From: Embiotoca jacksoni
Lineage: Eukaryota > Chordata > Actinopteri > Embiotocidae
Direction: 5' to 3'
Length of the DNA stretch: 64,000 nt
NCBI GenBank assembly: GCA_022577435.1
Contig: JAKOON010000007.1
Coordinates: 8,625,926 to 8,689,925 of the forward strand
Within the stretch, counting starts at the first letter, position 1. Every line of letters begins with the position of its first letter. Of the stretch, positions 1 to 13,690 are shown in pieces. The translations under genes were made by a program, and so were the position numbers. Under the pieces are notes generated by a model. The model had not been told where the DNA came from. It saw only the letters and a list, made by a program, of their open reading frames with translations, and made no database searches.

Positions 1-2749
1 TGGTTACAAGTGGATTGATAGATGTGCATATAACTCTGGATTAATCTCCCAGTTGGAGTAAAAAGGCACAGTATAGACTTCAATATGCGGATTGCATAAA
101 TTGTATAACCCATGCAATAACACTTCATGACACAATAACACCTACTTTGTATGACGAGTTGATAATTTTGTCATCCAGGGACAAGGTGTCATATTTTCCT
201 GAAATCTGATCGCCGTTTCAAATGTTCTAAAAAAGTTTTTTAATCTAACATTTGAACATACCTTTTAGAATAAAGACGAATGACTGATTATGAATAAAAC
301 CAGCATTTTTTAATCACTGGATTTCTCGCTACTGAAGCAATCATTTGACATTTTTGTCACCTTTTCGTAGGTGTCTTCTTACATGGAAATGTCTTCATGC
401 ATAGTTGTAAATAGAAAACCAGGCAGATATATTTCCATTGATCAATAGTGAGGTTACAGCTGAGCAGCTGCATAATGGCACAGTAAATCCAAACATTTCA
501 ATATTCTGCCTTCTAAATGGTACTTTTAAATCTTTATTGTGTGATTTGTTTGTTTCTGCTGCCGCAGTAATTTTACTGCAATTTTACTTACCTTTAGAGT
601 TGCCATTTTTCTGCTGCTAAATCTCTACCCGTGACCATTACTAATTGATACTAGATCTTATTACATATTGATCAAAAACAGGCTGTGCCACATCCGGGAA
701 CATCGTCTAATTAGATGATGTATGTTTCATATGGCTCTTTTGCAATACAATACAACACACTAATGTATTAGAATATCCATTATTCATACAGAATGCCAAT
801 ACATTTGACATATTTATTTTTCAGTCTGCTTTGGCAGCCAAGCTATTTCAGAAGATGCATGCATTTGACACAAATTTTTGGATGCATTGTGCGGGTGGGG
901 CAAAGTGGCTCTCTTGTCTACATTATTAAAGGCCTCAGATGTGTTTTTCTTGTTTTCAGCTGATGGAAATATATTATCATAAAGCTGTGGAGAGCTGAAG
1001 CAGCACCAAAATGTATTAACAGCTCCCGACTTGCTCTGGTGCAAAGTAGAGGATGAGTATGCTTGACTCTACAAATATTGCCTGTGCTCCCCTTGTATAC
1101 TGGAGAAGAGGCAAGGCTTCTATGTCTGTGTGGTGATCGGAACAGAGTTTACATTTCAAGTGTATGAAATCATCATTCGCACTTGTTATGGTAACTCTTC
1201 TAAAGAGCAGAGAGCCTCACATGACCAGAGGGTTAAAATGTAAGAGAAAAAACACACATGTAATGGGAGCAGTCGTACAATGAAAAAACATTTTGTCAGG
1301 CGACAAAAGCGGCTTTCAGATGAGAAGAAAAGATGTAAAAAAAAAATTTAAAAAAAAAAAAAAGAAAGAAAGAAAACATCCTGAAGTAGTTGTCAATATT
1401 TTTGAAGCTCCTTGAAGTAGTTTTCAGCTCATTTTATCGGGCTCATTCAAAAGCGAGTCTGCAGTGGAGAAAACAGTCTCATTCGCTAATTGAAAAAAAA
1501 CAAAAAAACATTTGATTTAGCCTATTCTTGCCCAGATCAAATTTTAGAGCTGTTATTGAGAGTTCTGAGCAACTAGACCTCTGCCCAGAGAAAGACAGAT
1601 GAACCCGCAGTAAAAAAAAAAAATGGTATCTCCTTTTGTGACATGTTACTGATTTTGTAAATCAAGTGTACAGCCTTCCTCTTTACTCTTAAATACAGTG
1701 CAATCAGAGGCATCACAGCAATCCATAAAAAGTATACTGACAGTATTTTTTGACAATGAACATACTGTACAATGACAGTGAGTTTCGGAGGAAATTACAG
1801 CTACCCTATCAATCCATCTTCTGCCATCTCAATTACACTTGGTACTTAGTCTTGTCAGATTTAGCCATGCAGAGTCTCTTTAATGACGACTTTCAGCTCC
1901 TCTTTAGGATTTACTGAGAGCTCTGATGTGAGTTGCCAACTCAGATTGCATTCGAGCACCTGTCACTATTCCACATTCGAATGGGAGGAGATGGGGAGAC
2001 GTACAGACAGACAGACCAGCAGGTGTGTGCTAAGCCGTGCAGTGTAGACAATATACTGTAGCCAGATACGAGCCAGGAAAACAGATACAGGCAGCCGTCG
2101 ACAGAGATGTTGTTATCATTATTGGCAGGTGCTGCTTCTCAACTCGAAGTCCCACTTTTATTTGGCCAAGGTTTGGGCAAAACAATGGAATTGATCTGGA
2201 ATTGATCAAAATGCCTGTACGGCTCGCTCATCTAAAGGAGATTTCATTGATCTGCCAAAGTCCTTCTCTATAATTGCTTCAGTGAAGTGTAGGAACAGCA
2301 GTTTCAGGTGGGTAGGTATCAGAGGAAAGAACACAACTTGGACAATTTACAGATCCTTAAAGTAAAAAAAAAAAAAAGACCACCTCACCACCACAATCAC
2401 CCCACCCTCCCCACCCGCTGCAGCCCAGACTCCATCCACTCCAAATGCATCGACAAACACAGTGATCTACAGGAAGAGGAAAAAAGTGATTACCGTAGTC
2501 AGAAGCATCTGATTTAAAACTTTGATTTTTAAGTTGTTGTTTTTTCTTTTTTTAAAGCAACATTAAATTAGGTATTCTGCTCCAGCTGTAAAACAGCCAA
2601 ATCTTTTTAATCCATATTATCGGCTCATCTCTCTTATCTTGATGTATGCATGCAGGTTTATGTCAGCCAATAGGTTATTATGTTACTATACTGCCACCTA
2701 GTGAAAGCTCATAAAAGGTCCCCAGTCGTTTCCACAATAGAAGTGACTT

Positions 2750-2772
2750 GATAGATAGATAGATAGATAGAT
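2750..2772. repeat. (GATA)n microsatellite
   Basis: Between five and six GATA units, pure. Confidence 0.9.
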
Positions 2773-4179
2773 GCAGCAAGGTGTCTAAGCTTGTCTTCTG
2801 CTGACCCTTTTGATGGCAACACATTTAGGGTCTTACCAGCAGGAACGCAGAGAATAAATTGTAGGTTTTCAGTCCAAACAACTTGACTGCTTTGTGGAGA
2901 GAATTTTGAGGAAATTAAAGTGTTTAAAGTGGACAATTTGTCTGTCATTTGAGACTAATCAAAATACAAGTCACAAATGCAGAAATCTGTATTTAATAAA
3001 TTGAATATGCAGTCTACATAACTATGATCGTCAGCATCTGTCACCCTGCCTCCATCCTTCCAAGGAAAAGACACATGCATTACTATTAGTTCAATCTGCA
3101 GTTGTCTAATGTAAAAAAGCAGAGGCAGAGGCTGTTGTTAAGCCTTCAGAGAAATCGAAATTACTTAATTACTCAGCGTGGCTTTTATTAAGTACATAAA
3201 CGTCAGTGCGTTGGCTTCCTGGTGTCTCTGACTGAGACTCATAATAATTGTCAAAACACAAAAAAGGAGGCATCCAAAGGGGTGTACAAAAGAAGGAAAT
3301 GTACAGGAGCGGAACAGAGGAATAATATCAGAAAGTCCAAGACCCTTTATCCCTGTAAAATAGTGGTTACCCCTGTTCTCTTTTGATCTAGTCTCTGAAC
3401 AGATAATACATACAGTTTGTATGAAGTACGATAGTTAGGTGAGATTTTTTTTTTTTTTTTGCATCAGAAGAAGCCAGAAAATCAAAAAGCAAAAGGAAAA
3501 GTGAGACATTGTGAGGATTTGTGTTTCCAGCCTGTCGCTGCTGCTTGGCAGTCCAGACAGATATTTTTGTGTTTTGTGGCCAGCATTTGAGCTTAACATG
3601 ACAAGAGCTGCAAGAAAGAAATAATATGTAGGTGGCTTTAACAAGAAATGAAACCACTTTCAGTTAGTTTGGAGGAATTTGGAAATGTTCTTATTCTTCA
3701 TCAGGAGCCATCAAATTTGGATCACTTATATCAGACATTATGTCTCCCAAATATGCAGATGGCGGTCCCTATCTTGTAGAACTGAGTAATGACTAGGCAC
3801 GGTAAGTATTGTTAAGGGACTGTTCCAGCAAACCCAATGAATTGCACAGTGGGGGCTAATTGAGAGAGAGAGACTGGGGCATGATTGCTGCATTCTCCAG
3901 AGATGGTTTTTGTCTGAGGCCAGGCGAAGGAGAAAGTCGCCTTGTCTCTCGCCTACCATGCATCAAAAGCAGACAACACTCCAAAGTATTACTAGGTTAC
4001 AGATGTTATTTATTAAAAACAACATTGCCTGGCAACTGGATTACTCTCTTAAGATTAATCAGACTGCTTATTCATTTACGATTCATGTAAGATCCTAAAA
4101 TGGATCTTAATAATAGATGAGCTACAGTATAGAATAACAGGAAGAAAGGGAGAAAATAACAGTTAACTGTCATGCCGGT

Positions 4180-4520
4180 TCTGGTTTTTTAATGTTATCA
4201 TGCAGGCGATGGGTTATTTTTGCAGGCTAAATCAATTAAAGCGCTTTAAGGGATGAATTACCCAGCATTTTACTGTAAGCATATATTCTGGCAATCTATT
4301 GAACAATGGCATTTGTATAGACATAATTTAATGAACATCTGGTTTTCAGAGGATGCCTAATGATTTCACATTTATCTTTCTCTAAATGGCTAAAATGCAC
4401 CCAATTACGTTTTTAATTAGCTGTGAATATGTTTCTGTCAATTGGAGCGATTCATCTCTTCAACATGAAATGCGTCATGTGATTTTAAGAAGGCTGTATT
4501 AATTCTGATTTTAGATCGTC
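4180..4520. promoter_or_regulatory. candidate conserved non-coding element A
   Basis: A non-repetitive AT-rich block dense in TAAT-type homeodomain cores (CAATTAAAG near 4234, CCAATTACG near 4401, TTTTAATTAG at 4411-4420), plus a SOX-like GAACAATGGC at 4301-4310. Conservation cannot be tested here. Confidence 0.25.
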
Positions 4521-4699
4521 AGTCTGTGTCTCCTGGGTTCAAAGTTGTCATTAAAATATAGGTCTCTTTCAGAATTCTTGATATTGCATTATTCTCCTCT
4601 CTGCAAGAGAAGACAACTAGATTTTCTTAAAGCAATATTCATTCTCTCCCAAATCACAACATAAAAAAAAAACTGTCTCACAAGAACACAGATATATTT

Positions 4700-5160
4700 T
4701 ATCACTGGGCTTCTCAACCCAGCTGTTAAACCCTGCCGTGTGCTGGTCATGTGCTGGTCAAGAAAAATCTCCAGGTCCCTAATGAATGCTGTTTGGCACT
4801 TCCCAGCCTCTAAAGACCTTTTGGACTCCTCAATGTGGTGCTGACAGTCATTTCTTCTGGCCCGATCCCTAATTCCTCATTAGAAATGATGAGCTTCTTC
4901 ATCACCTCTCTTTGCAAAAGGTTAGGCCTGGGCCCAGAGGAGGGGTGGGGAGTCCTTCACTCCGGACCTGACGGAAAGCTTCACAGGGCTGCAGCTATTG
5001 ATTGGGGGCTTCAGGTTGCCTCTCCACCAATGTAGGGGTCTGCACTGCAGCATACTAAGCTGATGTGTAATCAATGACTCATACCACAGCCGGCCTTCTG
5101 TGCACAGCCCCGTCAAATTATACAGTAGCCGTCCAATATCTGGCATAGTGTGTTTTTAAA
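4700..5160. promoter_or_regulatory. candidate conserved non-coding element B
   Basis: A block of balanced base composition with no repeat signature, including GTAATCAATGACTCATACC-type sites and CCTAATTCCTCATTAG. Distinct from the AT-rich flank. Conservation is untested. Confidence 0.25.
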
Positions 5161-5368
5161 ACTGCCTTCCGGAAGAATGACACGCAGCGCATGCTCGCAC
5201 ACTCCACACTCACGCAGGTAAACGTACACAAAGCTGAAGCCGATGAGCGTGTGCAACATCTCACACAGCGTTCTCACAAACAACTCTCAGCGGAGTCCAG
5301 CAGGGCTACTTTGATTTTTCTGCCTCTGTCCAGATGAAGTGTTCATCATCTCAAATACTCTGTGAAGG

Positions 5369-5400
<32 letters not shown>

Positions 5401-5421
5401 TATACATACACACACACACAA
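5369..5421. repeat. compound A/TA/CA microsatellite
   Basis: An A-run passes into (TA)n and then (CA)n. This layout is often left by a retroposon tail, but no body was recognised beside it. Confidence 0.9.
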
Positions 5422-7200
5422 GTTATAAAAACCCAATCCTTCTTAGAAACGGTTGCCTTTGGAGTCTAAGTGCCAGCTACGAGACATGGCCTGTACGTGC
5501 ACTTGGCCAGGCAGCAGCTCCAATGTGCCCTCCTCCTCCTCTTCATGGGGCTTAATGAGATGCACAAGCACACTCCGGGCCCAACTTCCCAGAGCATTTA
5601 ATCCACAGAGATATGATACTATGCTGGATGTTGTGTCATCCATCACAGTCTCTCTCCTCTCTTTTCCCATGTCTCTACCATCGTACCACGATCAAATACT
5701 TGGGACTTGATGCACGTTATCTATTTATCTGTCTAACTGTCCGTCTACGTGCTCTTAAGTGACAGAGTAATCCCACTCCTTCTAAAGTTTAAATTAAAGA
5801 CTTTGCCTAAAATGTGTTTTGTTGTTTGTCGTTGGTGCTCCTTGGTGAGTTGTTGCTGAACTAAGCTCCCGGGAGATGTCTTCTCAATCAAACAGTCGGT
5901 TGAGCTCAGTTGCATCTTTTTCCTTTGATTTATAAAGTCTGAGTGTCTGTATGCAGTGTTCTTCTCCTTTTGTTCTAAACCTTAGTGGGCATCACTGCTC
6001 ATTATAGCAATTTAGTTCTTGTGCTCAGCTTTTTCCTCATCTCTCGCAAGCAAATGTTGGTGCTGTTGAAGGAAATGTTGAAGGCAAAGCCTCGGCCTCT
6101 ATGCCTACACAAGTGGTGTTCAGAGCAGAGTATGTAAAAGCTTTCATAATATCTAATATGATGCGCTGTTAACAAGTATTAAAACACATTGGTTTCCATG
6201 AAAATGTCACTGATTGTCACTTCACTGCTTTGAGCTATTCAGCATTGAGAATCGCAAAAACTGCACCAGCTTTTAACTGTAAAATGCTTTTGCATTTATC
6301 AATATAAATTCTCCAGATCAATATTGTTAAGTCAACACATGCCCATCAGTACCATCCTTTATCCATTACACGGTCCATTACATTGTCCCTACGGCTTCCC
6401 AAAAAGCCATTAGGTAACAAAATCTCACGAAGGAAACCCAATCTTTCACATCACAGGGAGGTTTAGTTTGGAGCCTGTGTCAGAACATGTTGCCCTACTT
6501 TCCTCTGGGTTTGGCTTTGCAGGAAGACAAATGGACAGCCATTAGTAGTGTATTAATTACATGTAAAGAATTACTTTGTTCATCCATCGTGCAATTTTTC
6601 CCTTCACATGCCACGTTAGTTCGTTGGTGACACAATGAATAAAACATGGAAGGACTGCTCTTTTCTGATCTTTGTGTTAACAGGCTGGAACATTGAATGC
6701 ATCTGCCTCATGTTTCTTCTATTGAGACGCACACTGACGCGCCACCCTGCTGAGCAAAGGTTCACGAAAGCACCTCAAATAGAACAGACACAAATTATCA
6801 CGTCAAGATAGATTAATTGCAAAGATCGCTGAAAGATTAATGATTACCACTGTCAGAATACATAGATGCGCAGACATAGCAGTATAATGGCTTTTTAGTG
6901 GGTATCATATACAATTATCTGTTCTTCTCTGCAAGAATGAATATCAAAGTAGCAACGCATCTAAATCCAAATACCACCAGTGATTAGAGTGTGTAGCGTC
7001 GTCATCACAGAATAATGGGACACTGGTGACAAAGTGTTTCTAAGCTCTCTGTATATTCAGTCCAATTACTCATTAAATGATTTACACTACTCTGCCTCCT
7101 TTTTTTTTTTTTTTTTTTCAACATACAGCCCATGTGTAGATGCTGAATTTAATGAGTCATCATTTGATAAAGACAGTATACAAAAACAATTATTTGTAAC

Positions 7201-7455
7201 TAGGGCTGCATGACAATTATTTTCATTATCATTTAATCTGTTCATTATTTTTTCGGTTCATCGATGAACTTCTTGGTCGGAAAACGGTGAAAAATGTCAA
7301 GCAGTGTTTCCGAAAGCCCGAAGTGCAGCCTAAAATGTTCGGTTTTGTCCACAAGCAAAAGATATTCAGTTTATTATCATGAAGGTCTAAAGAAACCAGA
7401 AGATATTCACATTTTTGCATCTTTTCAAAAAAGGATTAATCGATTATCAAAATAG
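7201..7455 (+). mobile_element. hAT-like MITE, 3' truncated, with 8-bp direct repeats
   Basis: It starts TAGGGCTGCATGACAATTAT and continues with ATTTAATCTGTTCATTATTT, GTGAAAAATGTCAAGCAGTG, TTTTGTCCACAAGCAAAAG and GATTAATCGATTATCAAAAT, a family I recognise as very common in fish. The usual right terminus (the mirror of TAGGGCTGCAAC) is missing. Even so, TTTGTAAC occurs directly on both sides (7193-7200 and 7456-7463). Confidence 0.8.
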
Positions 7456-7463
7456 TTTGTAAC

Positions 7464-10400
7464 TACATGTATTTGCAACAAATATAAGTGTTCCTAAGTG
7501 TAATATATGTAAGTGAAAACCACATAATTGCTTGTTAAATAGTTTAAAAATTGTACATGGGCAAATGACTGTGATATATATGATGATTAAGGCCATTATT
7601 TTAAAATGGAGATATCTAGAGGAGATGGAGTTTAAAGTAAAAATGTGGCTTGACCAAACATTATTTTAACTTACCATGAGAAGGGGTTTACCCAATATTT
7701 TGTACATTCAGTTCTCAAATATAAAATTGACTGAATTTGCATCACATTTTGACCGTCACATTACTTTTATTAACCATTGATAGCTGCACAATTTCAGTCC
7801 ACCACCAGCTGCATCATTTCTATAAATACGTTTACATTTAGTCTGCCTGCATGAACAGCTTTGCAGAATAGTAAGCAGAATATTGGATTGTCTCTATTGG
7901 GGTATGAGTAACTGTGGTGTAGGCCCTGAGGCATGAGTTTGACAACAGAGGTAAGAACAAACATTTTTACCTCCACCGAGCCTCTGCACTGCATTCTTGG
8001 CCAGTTTAGTGCGTACAGAGTCCCCCGTGAATACACCGTGTGATACCATTGACACAGATTATGGATTTTAACTGCTTAAAAATACGCTATGTGGGAGCGT
8101 GGAAATGTCAGGGAAGGCACCCAGGCTCTGAGATTTACTGGGAATTTATAGATCACCAAACACCGCTCTCTGAGGAGAAAGAGAGGGAAATTCCATGCAG
8201 AGGGCTCGTCAGAATGCAACCACTGTTTCCCATTTCACCCTGAGCAAGAACCGATATCTGGTAAATTTGCATATACATGTATTTGCGCAGATCCAATCAA
8301 ACGTCAAGGTGTCGACACAATTCCTGGATTCAAAGCAGAATACCAACCAGTGTTCCAGCTGTAACTAATACCCACAGCCCAAGGAAGAGGAGGGAAGGGT
8401 GCATTATCTTCGGAGCAGATAACATTTAAACCACAAAGGACTTTTAAGCAGACGGCATATAGCAGCACAGGTCAGGTCACTTGTTACAGCTGCAGTGTGT
8501 CAAGCAAGTAGAATGGATTAAGGGTAGACAAGCTATGCTGTCATGTACCATTCGGTTCAGTGGGGCTTCTGTTGGTCTCATGTACTGTACTGCTGAATAA
8601 TTATTTCTAGAAAGCATGACATACCTGTACAGTAGACAGAATGCCTGACAAACACAGTTTTCATGGTTGGTGTGTGACCAATTTTGGATTAAATCAAGGT
8701 TACCTGGTAAAAAGCCTATGGCCTCATTGAGATAAGAGCTTATTTTTATATCAACGCGTGTATCTCTGAATCTCTGCAAAGAAAAGCTCCAACCCCGCGC
8801 TGCTCATTTTGTGTTCTTCTGCCGATACGTCTGCAGCCAGTGACCGTATACTGTAAAACCAAAAAGCATTGCTTGTTAAAAATCATACATAATCAAAGTG
8901 TAATGATTGTGAAAAATCCCCCCCCCCCCCCCCCCCCCCCCCCCCCAGAAACACAGTTAATGAAAGTGGAGAAACACAGTGGAGGAAGGGAAATGGAACA
9001 GAGGTGAGTGAAAGAATATATTAAACCCTGAATGGAGAGATAGAGGAAAAATATTCCTCATTCGCAGCCTTCAGAATGTGTTATTAGGGAATGATTTCAA
9101 CAGGCTCTTAGTAGCTCTCATTAGATGGTGTATCAAACCAGAACAAAACTCACTTCTCCTAACTATGTGGAGGAAGTGGATTGGAAAATTAAATGGGGAG
9201 AGGAGAGTGAGGGAGCAGTCTCTGCCACGCTCTTGTCACCATGCCCCTGCTCCCACTAACAAGTCCGCTCAGTCGACTCGCGCTGAAAGTCATTCACATG
9301 GTCTTTAATTTCACTTCATTGATTGGAATTTAAAGCCCCAGAATATAGCAAGGAAGACATTAAGATTATCTATTCCCTAAAGCGTGCGCTGAACATTTGT
9401 TTTTAAATTGTGGTACAGTTAGGCTGAAAACCTCGGCTTTCCAGTTTGCAGCCCTAAAACTTCAGAAACTTTACAAACTTGAGCTTGCACTTGCTGTCGG
9501 GGTACTCTATGCAGTTTCTAAAGAAGTATATATTTATATACTCCATGCTGTAGATCAATAAAAGTAACATTTCATTAATCCTGACACTGTTCCTGCTTGA
9601 TGCCAGATGCTGGGGACACAAGCTGTCGAAACAATAGACATGCTCTTCAGTGCTTACTTTCCCCTTCCCTGTTTTTCTTTGTTTGCACCTCCAAAGACAG
9701 CATTACATCTGTCAGCAAGCTATGATTTACATAAACATCAAACTATTCTACTGAGTATCTGTCAGGGAAAGTCTTGAGACTTGCAAAATATTAGCATTTC
9801 AAGGATGCATTTACACCATGTTCATATCTATTTTGCATATACTATTTTTGTGGGCTCTTAATTTACACTTAGACGGTTGCTTATGTCTCTGACCGAAGCC
9901 AAAGTGTTGAGATTTTAGATATGGAATAACTTATGCATTAAATAGAAATAACAATCGGTTTTGACTCAGTGAATCAAACACTGCCTTAAATACTTAATAA
10001 AACAAGTCCATACTGGGCATCTTGTGTTGTAAGATGCAAGAAAAATATTTCAAATCATGTTATATCTAGTAGGTGATGAGAAAATCAATTGAGAAAAAGA
10101 AATATAAACAGTATTCCAATTCACTCAGCAACAGCATTGTAATCACATCTTGAAATGGAAATTGCACCTTGGACAAGTGCGCGGCCATTTTATGGATAAT
10201 TTTTCCCACTGATTGTATATCAATCATGTCCGACAGCTCCTGCATGATGGATTTTCTGTTAGCTGTGGGGAAATTTCCTGATGTTCGTCTACAGTATGTA
10301 TCCTTGAGTAGAAACCAGAGTTGGTTTAGTGTGTGCATGTGTGTGTAAATTGCCCGTGCTGTGTGGGCACACTGTCACCTGTGAAAGAGACAAAAGTGCC

Positions 10401-11050
10401 ACTTGTGATGACATTTGCATGATTAGTTGTTATTGCTAAACAGGGCAAAGCACTGGCCTGGAATAATCGTTACGAGTGAAACAAATGAGCAGCTTTGATT
10501 GATTTTTTTTTTTATTTCAATTTCTTCTAACCTCAGAAAAAGAATCTGAGTAAGACGACTGCCGTTTCTGTAAACAGTTAATCTGTGCCTATTTAAAAAA
10601 GCTCAGCTGGTTTTGTTGTTATTGTGATCTAGATTCACTTCAGTACTCTTCAATCTTTGTTCAATCTGCTGCTGTGCAAGAAAAACACAGTCAGAACTAC
10701 ATACCTCATTGTTCCCCTTTTCTTCTGGTGTCAACTAACAAAGCCTTTCAACACAAAGGTTAAAGGACTTTCTCAGCACATGAGTAATAGCTAAGATCTG
10801 ATCTGACCTCCTCATGGACCTACAATATGTGGTCTCCTGAACTTGTATCTTCAACATTATACTTCAAGTACAGTATACATCATTAGCGCCTTTCTATGTG
10901 GTATTTTACTTTGTTATAGTGTAAGGATCGATACTCTCTGAATTTTTAAGCTCATCTTAGCTTCGGGGATAGATGGTAACCTCTGGAGCTGACAGCTCTG
11001 AACTAAGCTTGAACCACCAAACTTATCTTGATTGGATAAAAGAGCGCGAT
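7464..11050. other. klhl4 3' flank: no gene seen
   Basis: Unique-looking AT-rich sequence between two MITEs, with the C29 tract. No domain-bearing open frame. Confidence 0.6.
8918..8946. repeat. C29 homopolymer
   Basis: Twenty-nine consecutive C. The length is likely to be uncertain in any assembly. Confidence 0.95.
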
Positions 11051-11058
11051 CATCAATG

Positions 11059-11647
11059 TAGAGCCCGACCGATACTGGATTTTTGTGGCCAATGCCGACA
11101 CCAATATTAGACAGCACAAAATAGTTGGGTACAGGGGTTCCCCTGCTGGGCTCCGTTGATGTGGCAGCAGTGGGGGTGGTGAGCAGTTATTTAACTAAAA
11201 ACTATACATTTTCATGTAATTTTGGACCATTAACACTTCAACATTGATTTAAAAATGCAATGTCTGCCATAAAAATAATAGTCACCAAACACTGGTAAAA
11301 CAAAGAAAGCTGTAGAAAGCAAACCTTGATACATACAGTATACTTAAATACATTTTTGCAACGATCCCTCAAATGTGCTTGTAAAACACTGACAAAAATA
11401 TGTTATAGAGGTAAGATATTTTACCGTATATGTTGGACACTGCCATAAATGCACTGAAACGGAACTGGAAATGTAATAATCACAAATATTTGTACCTTAA
11501 AACAACACAAATAGAACAATTTCTAGTTGTTGTTTCTAGCTGCAGTTTTTTCAGCATAATTTGTTCATATCGGCCAACAAACATCAATATCGATATATTA
11601 ATATATATTTCTTAATACTGCCCAGCAAATATATCGGTCGTGCTCTA
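11059..11647. mobile_element. hAT-like MITE with TAGAGCCCGACCGATA inverted ends
   Basis: The left end TAGAGCCCGACCGATA (11059-11074) and the right end TATCGGTCGTGCTCTA (11632-11647) are inverted with a single mismatch. The flanking 8-mers CATCAATG (11051-11058) and CTTCCATG (11648-11655) agree at 6 of 8 positions, as expected for an old hAT target duplication. The interior is AT-rich with further ATATCGG motifs and encodes no transposase. The end sequence is familiar from fish genomes. Confidence 0.8.
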
Positions 11648-11655
11648 CTTCCATG

Positions 11656-13001
11656 TGCTCAGTAATATCAGCATTATATTGTAACATACATTTCAAACAT
11701 ATTCTTCGTTTGTTAAATGTACCACCTTTGTCCTGACTTCATTATTAGTATGAAACAAAACAGACTTTATAGACATTCTACATACATGTACATGCGGAAC
11801 AATTGCATTCCCTCTTTGAATTCCCTCAGCTGTGTGCTGTGTTCAGACTAATAAACATTAAGTGCCAAAGATGGATATGTAGAAAAAAAAAAAAATAAAA
11901 AAAAAAAAAAAAAAGTCCAGCACTTCTGTCAGTAATTGAAAAATGGCAAAGCACAGGGTTTGATTCAGTTTTACATTGTTCCATTTTAGTTTAGTTGAGA
12001 GGCGAACAGTGAACAGTAATAAATTGCAGGTTTAAGCTTTGCACGGCTTCAGACTCGGGCAGGATTTCATTAACGGGCTTGAAGTTAACTCTGTTCAATC
12101 CTTTTGATTGCTGACCACGGCGCAAGTGCCTTAAAATAAAGTTTGGGTGGTGTAACAGTTCACAGACAGCAACTGGCACGCCTGCGATGTATTTTCGACG
12201 AACCCCAACTTACACAGACTACATAATTGGCTGCTTTGCATTTTCTGGGTGTATGCGACTGTTTTTCTATTTCAAGCTGACATCCTTATCTGGCTTTTTT
12301 TGTCCAGTTTTTTTTTTTAATACTGAATTTAGCATTGCATTGACTGCAGTGAAAGTGTTCAGAATGATCCTCTTCGTATGCTGCTGTGAAAATATTACTT
12401 TCAGTGATAAAAAAAAAATAATAATTAACAAAACAGGAAATGACTCCTTGAACAGCTTTAATTCTGTAGCAAATATTTCAGTGTGTAACATTTTTGAAAA
12501 TATGAATATTGAAGTTACATTTAAAATTATATTTGTTAAATAAATATTAAAACTAGAAATATAGTGTGTAATATATGTGTAGTCTAGATATGGCTTCATC
12601 TCAAGAAATCTTATTCAAATGCAAAGTAAGACATGGTTAAATTAGTTAATTTAAAAATATAATTCAGTTACTGCAATTTTTCATGGAAAAGCCCTCAAGG
12701 TATCTGCGGGCATTGGCAAGAGAACCTGTCCATTTTCTTGGAATTAAGGCCAAGAGCTTTTTGCACCTGATTTCAAATGTCAGGCGGCAGGAGCTTGAGA
12801 TGAGAAATTTAGATATTTCTGATGTTGCGCCCAAGTTGAGAGTTAAGCTCCAGCACAGTTCTGAATAAGAATAATTTTGCCTTGATGTAGATTTTAGTGG
12901 AATTTAAAGGAAACATCAACACAGGAAGTCTGTTTTGTAAAAAAAACTTTCAGAAGAACAGCAAAGTGCAAATATGATTATGCACACTTTGTTTTTGAGA
13001 G
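11656..13001. other. klhl4 3' flank: no gene seen
   Basis: AT-rich with A-runs at about 11883-11914. A 61-codon open frame near 12683 has no recognisable domain. It runs into the LINE fragment. Confidence 0.6.
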
Positions 13002-13690
13002 GTGCCACCTACAGCACCAACCGAAAAGACCTTCGCTGTGGTTCCGAGAGTTTCCAAAAGTATAATGGGAGGCAGAGCCTTCAGCCTTCAGGCCCTTCTC
13101 CTGTGGAACCAGCTCCCAGTTTGGGTTCAGGACACAGTCATCCTCTCCACTATGAGGCTTAAAACTTTCCTAGTTGACAAAGCTCAGAGTTAGGGCTGGC
13201 TCAGGTGACCTTGAGCCTTACTTTCGTTATGCTGTTACGGGCTTAGGCTCCTGAGGGACCTGTGATGATGCACTGAGCTCCTCTTCTCTCCTCTCTCTTT
13301 CACTCTCCATGTGTTTATATGCCACCATTGTATCTCATTCCTTTTCTATCCTGTAATTTTGTTTACTGTTTGTTGTCTCTCTCTGCAGTTCCCCTCACTC
13401 TTGTAGTTTTGTAGTTTTTTTGTCAGCAGGTGTCCCCAGCCCCTGAGCTGCAAGTTTCTGGTCCTACCAACCATGTATCAATTCTTGTATCTCTATGCTG
13501 TTCTTTTCTTTCTCTGCTCTCTCACCCCAACCGGTTGCGGCAGATGGCCACCCACCTCTGAGCCTGGTTCTGTCGGAGGTTCCATCCTGTCAGAAGGGAG
13601 TTTTTCCTTCCAGGAATTGTGAGGGAATTGTGCAATCGTCCCTCTAATGTTTTATGGTTCTGTTGTTGGGACTTTACTATGTTAAACGAT
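13002..13690 (+). mobile_element. LINE 3' end (L2-like), ORF2 C-terminus plus 3' UTR
   Basis: Read on the plus strand, 13002-13190 gives GGRAFSLQALLLWNQLPVWV and later LKTFLVDKAQS then a stop, the classic C-terminal end of fish L2-type reverse transcriptase ORFs. The following 500 bp holds CAGATGGCCACCCACCTCTG, GAGCCTGGTTCTGTCGGAGG and GGGAGTTTTTCCTTCC, which I recognise as the matching LINE 3' UTR. It is 5' truncated with no RT catalytic domain, so it is non-functional. The clade is assigned from memory. Confidence 0.8.

Larger units (their letters stand above)
1..7192. other. klhl4 3' flank, distal part: no gene seen
   Basis: AT-rich with many A-runs and two microsatellites. Two unrepetitive blocks (about 4180-4520 and 4700-5160) stand out as possible regulatory elements. 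Short open frames here have no recognisable domain. Confidence 0.6.
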
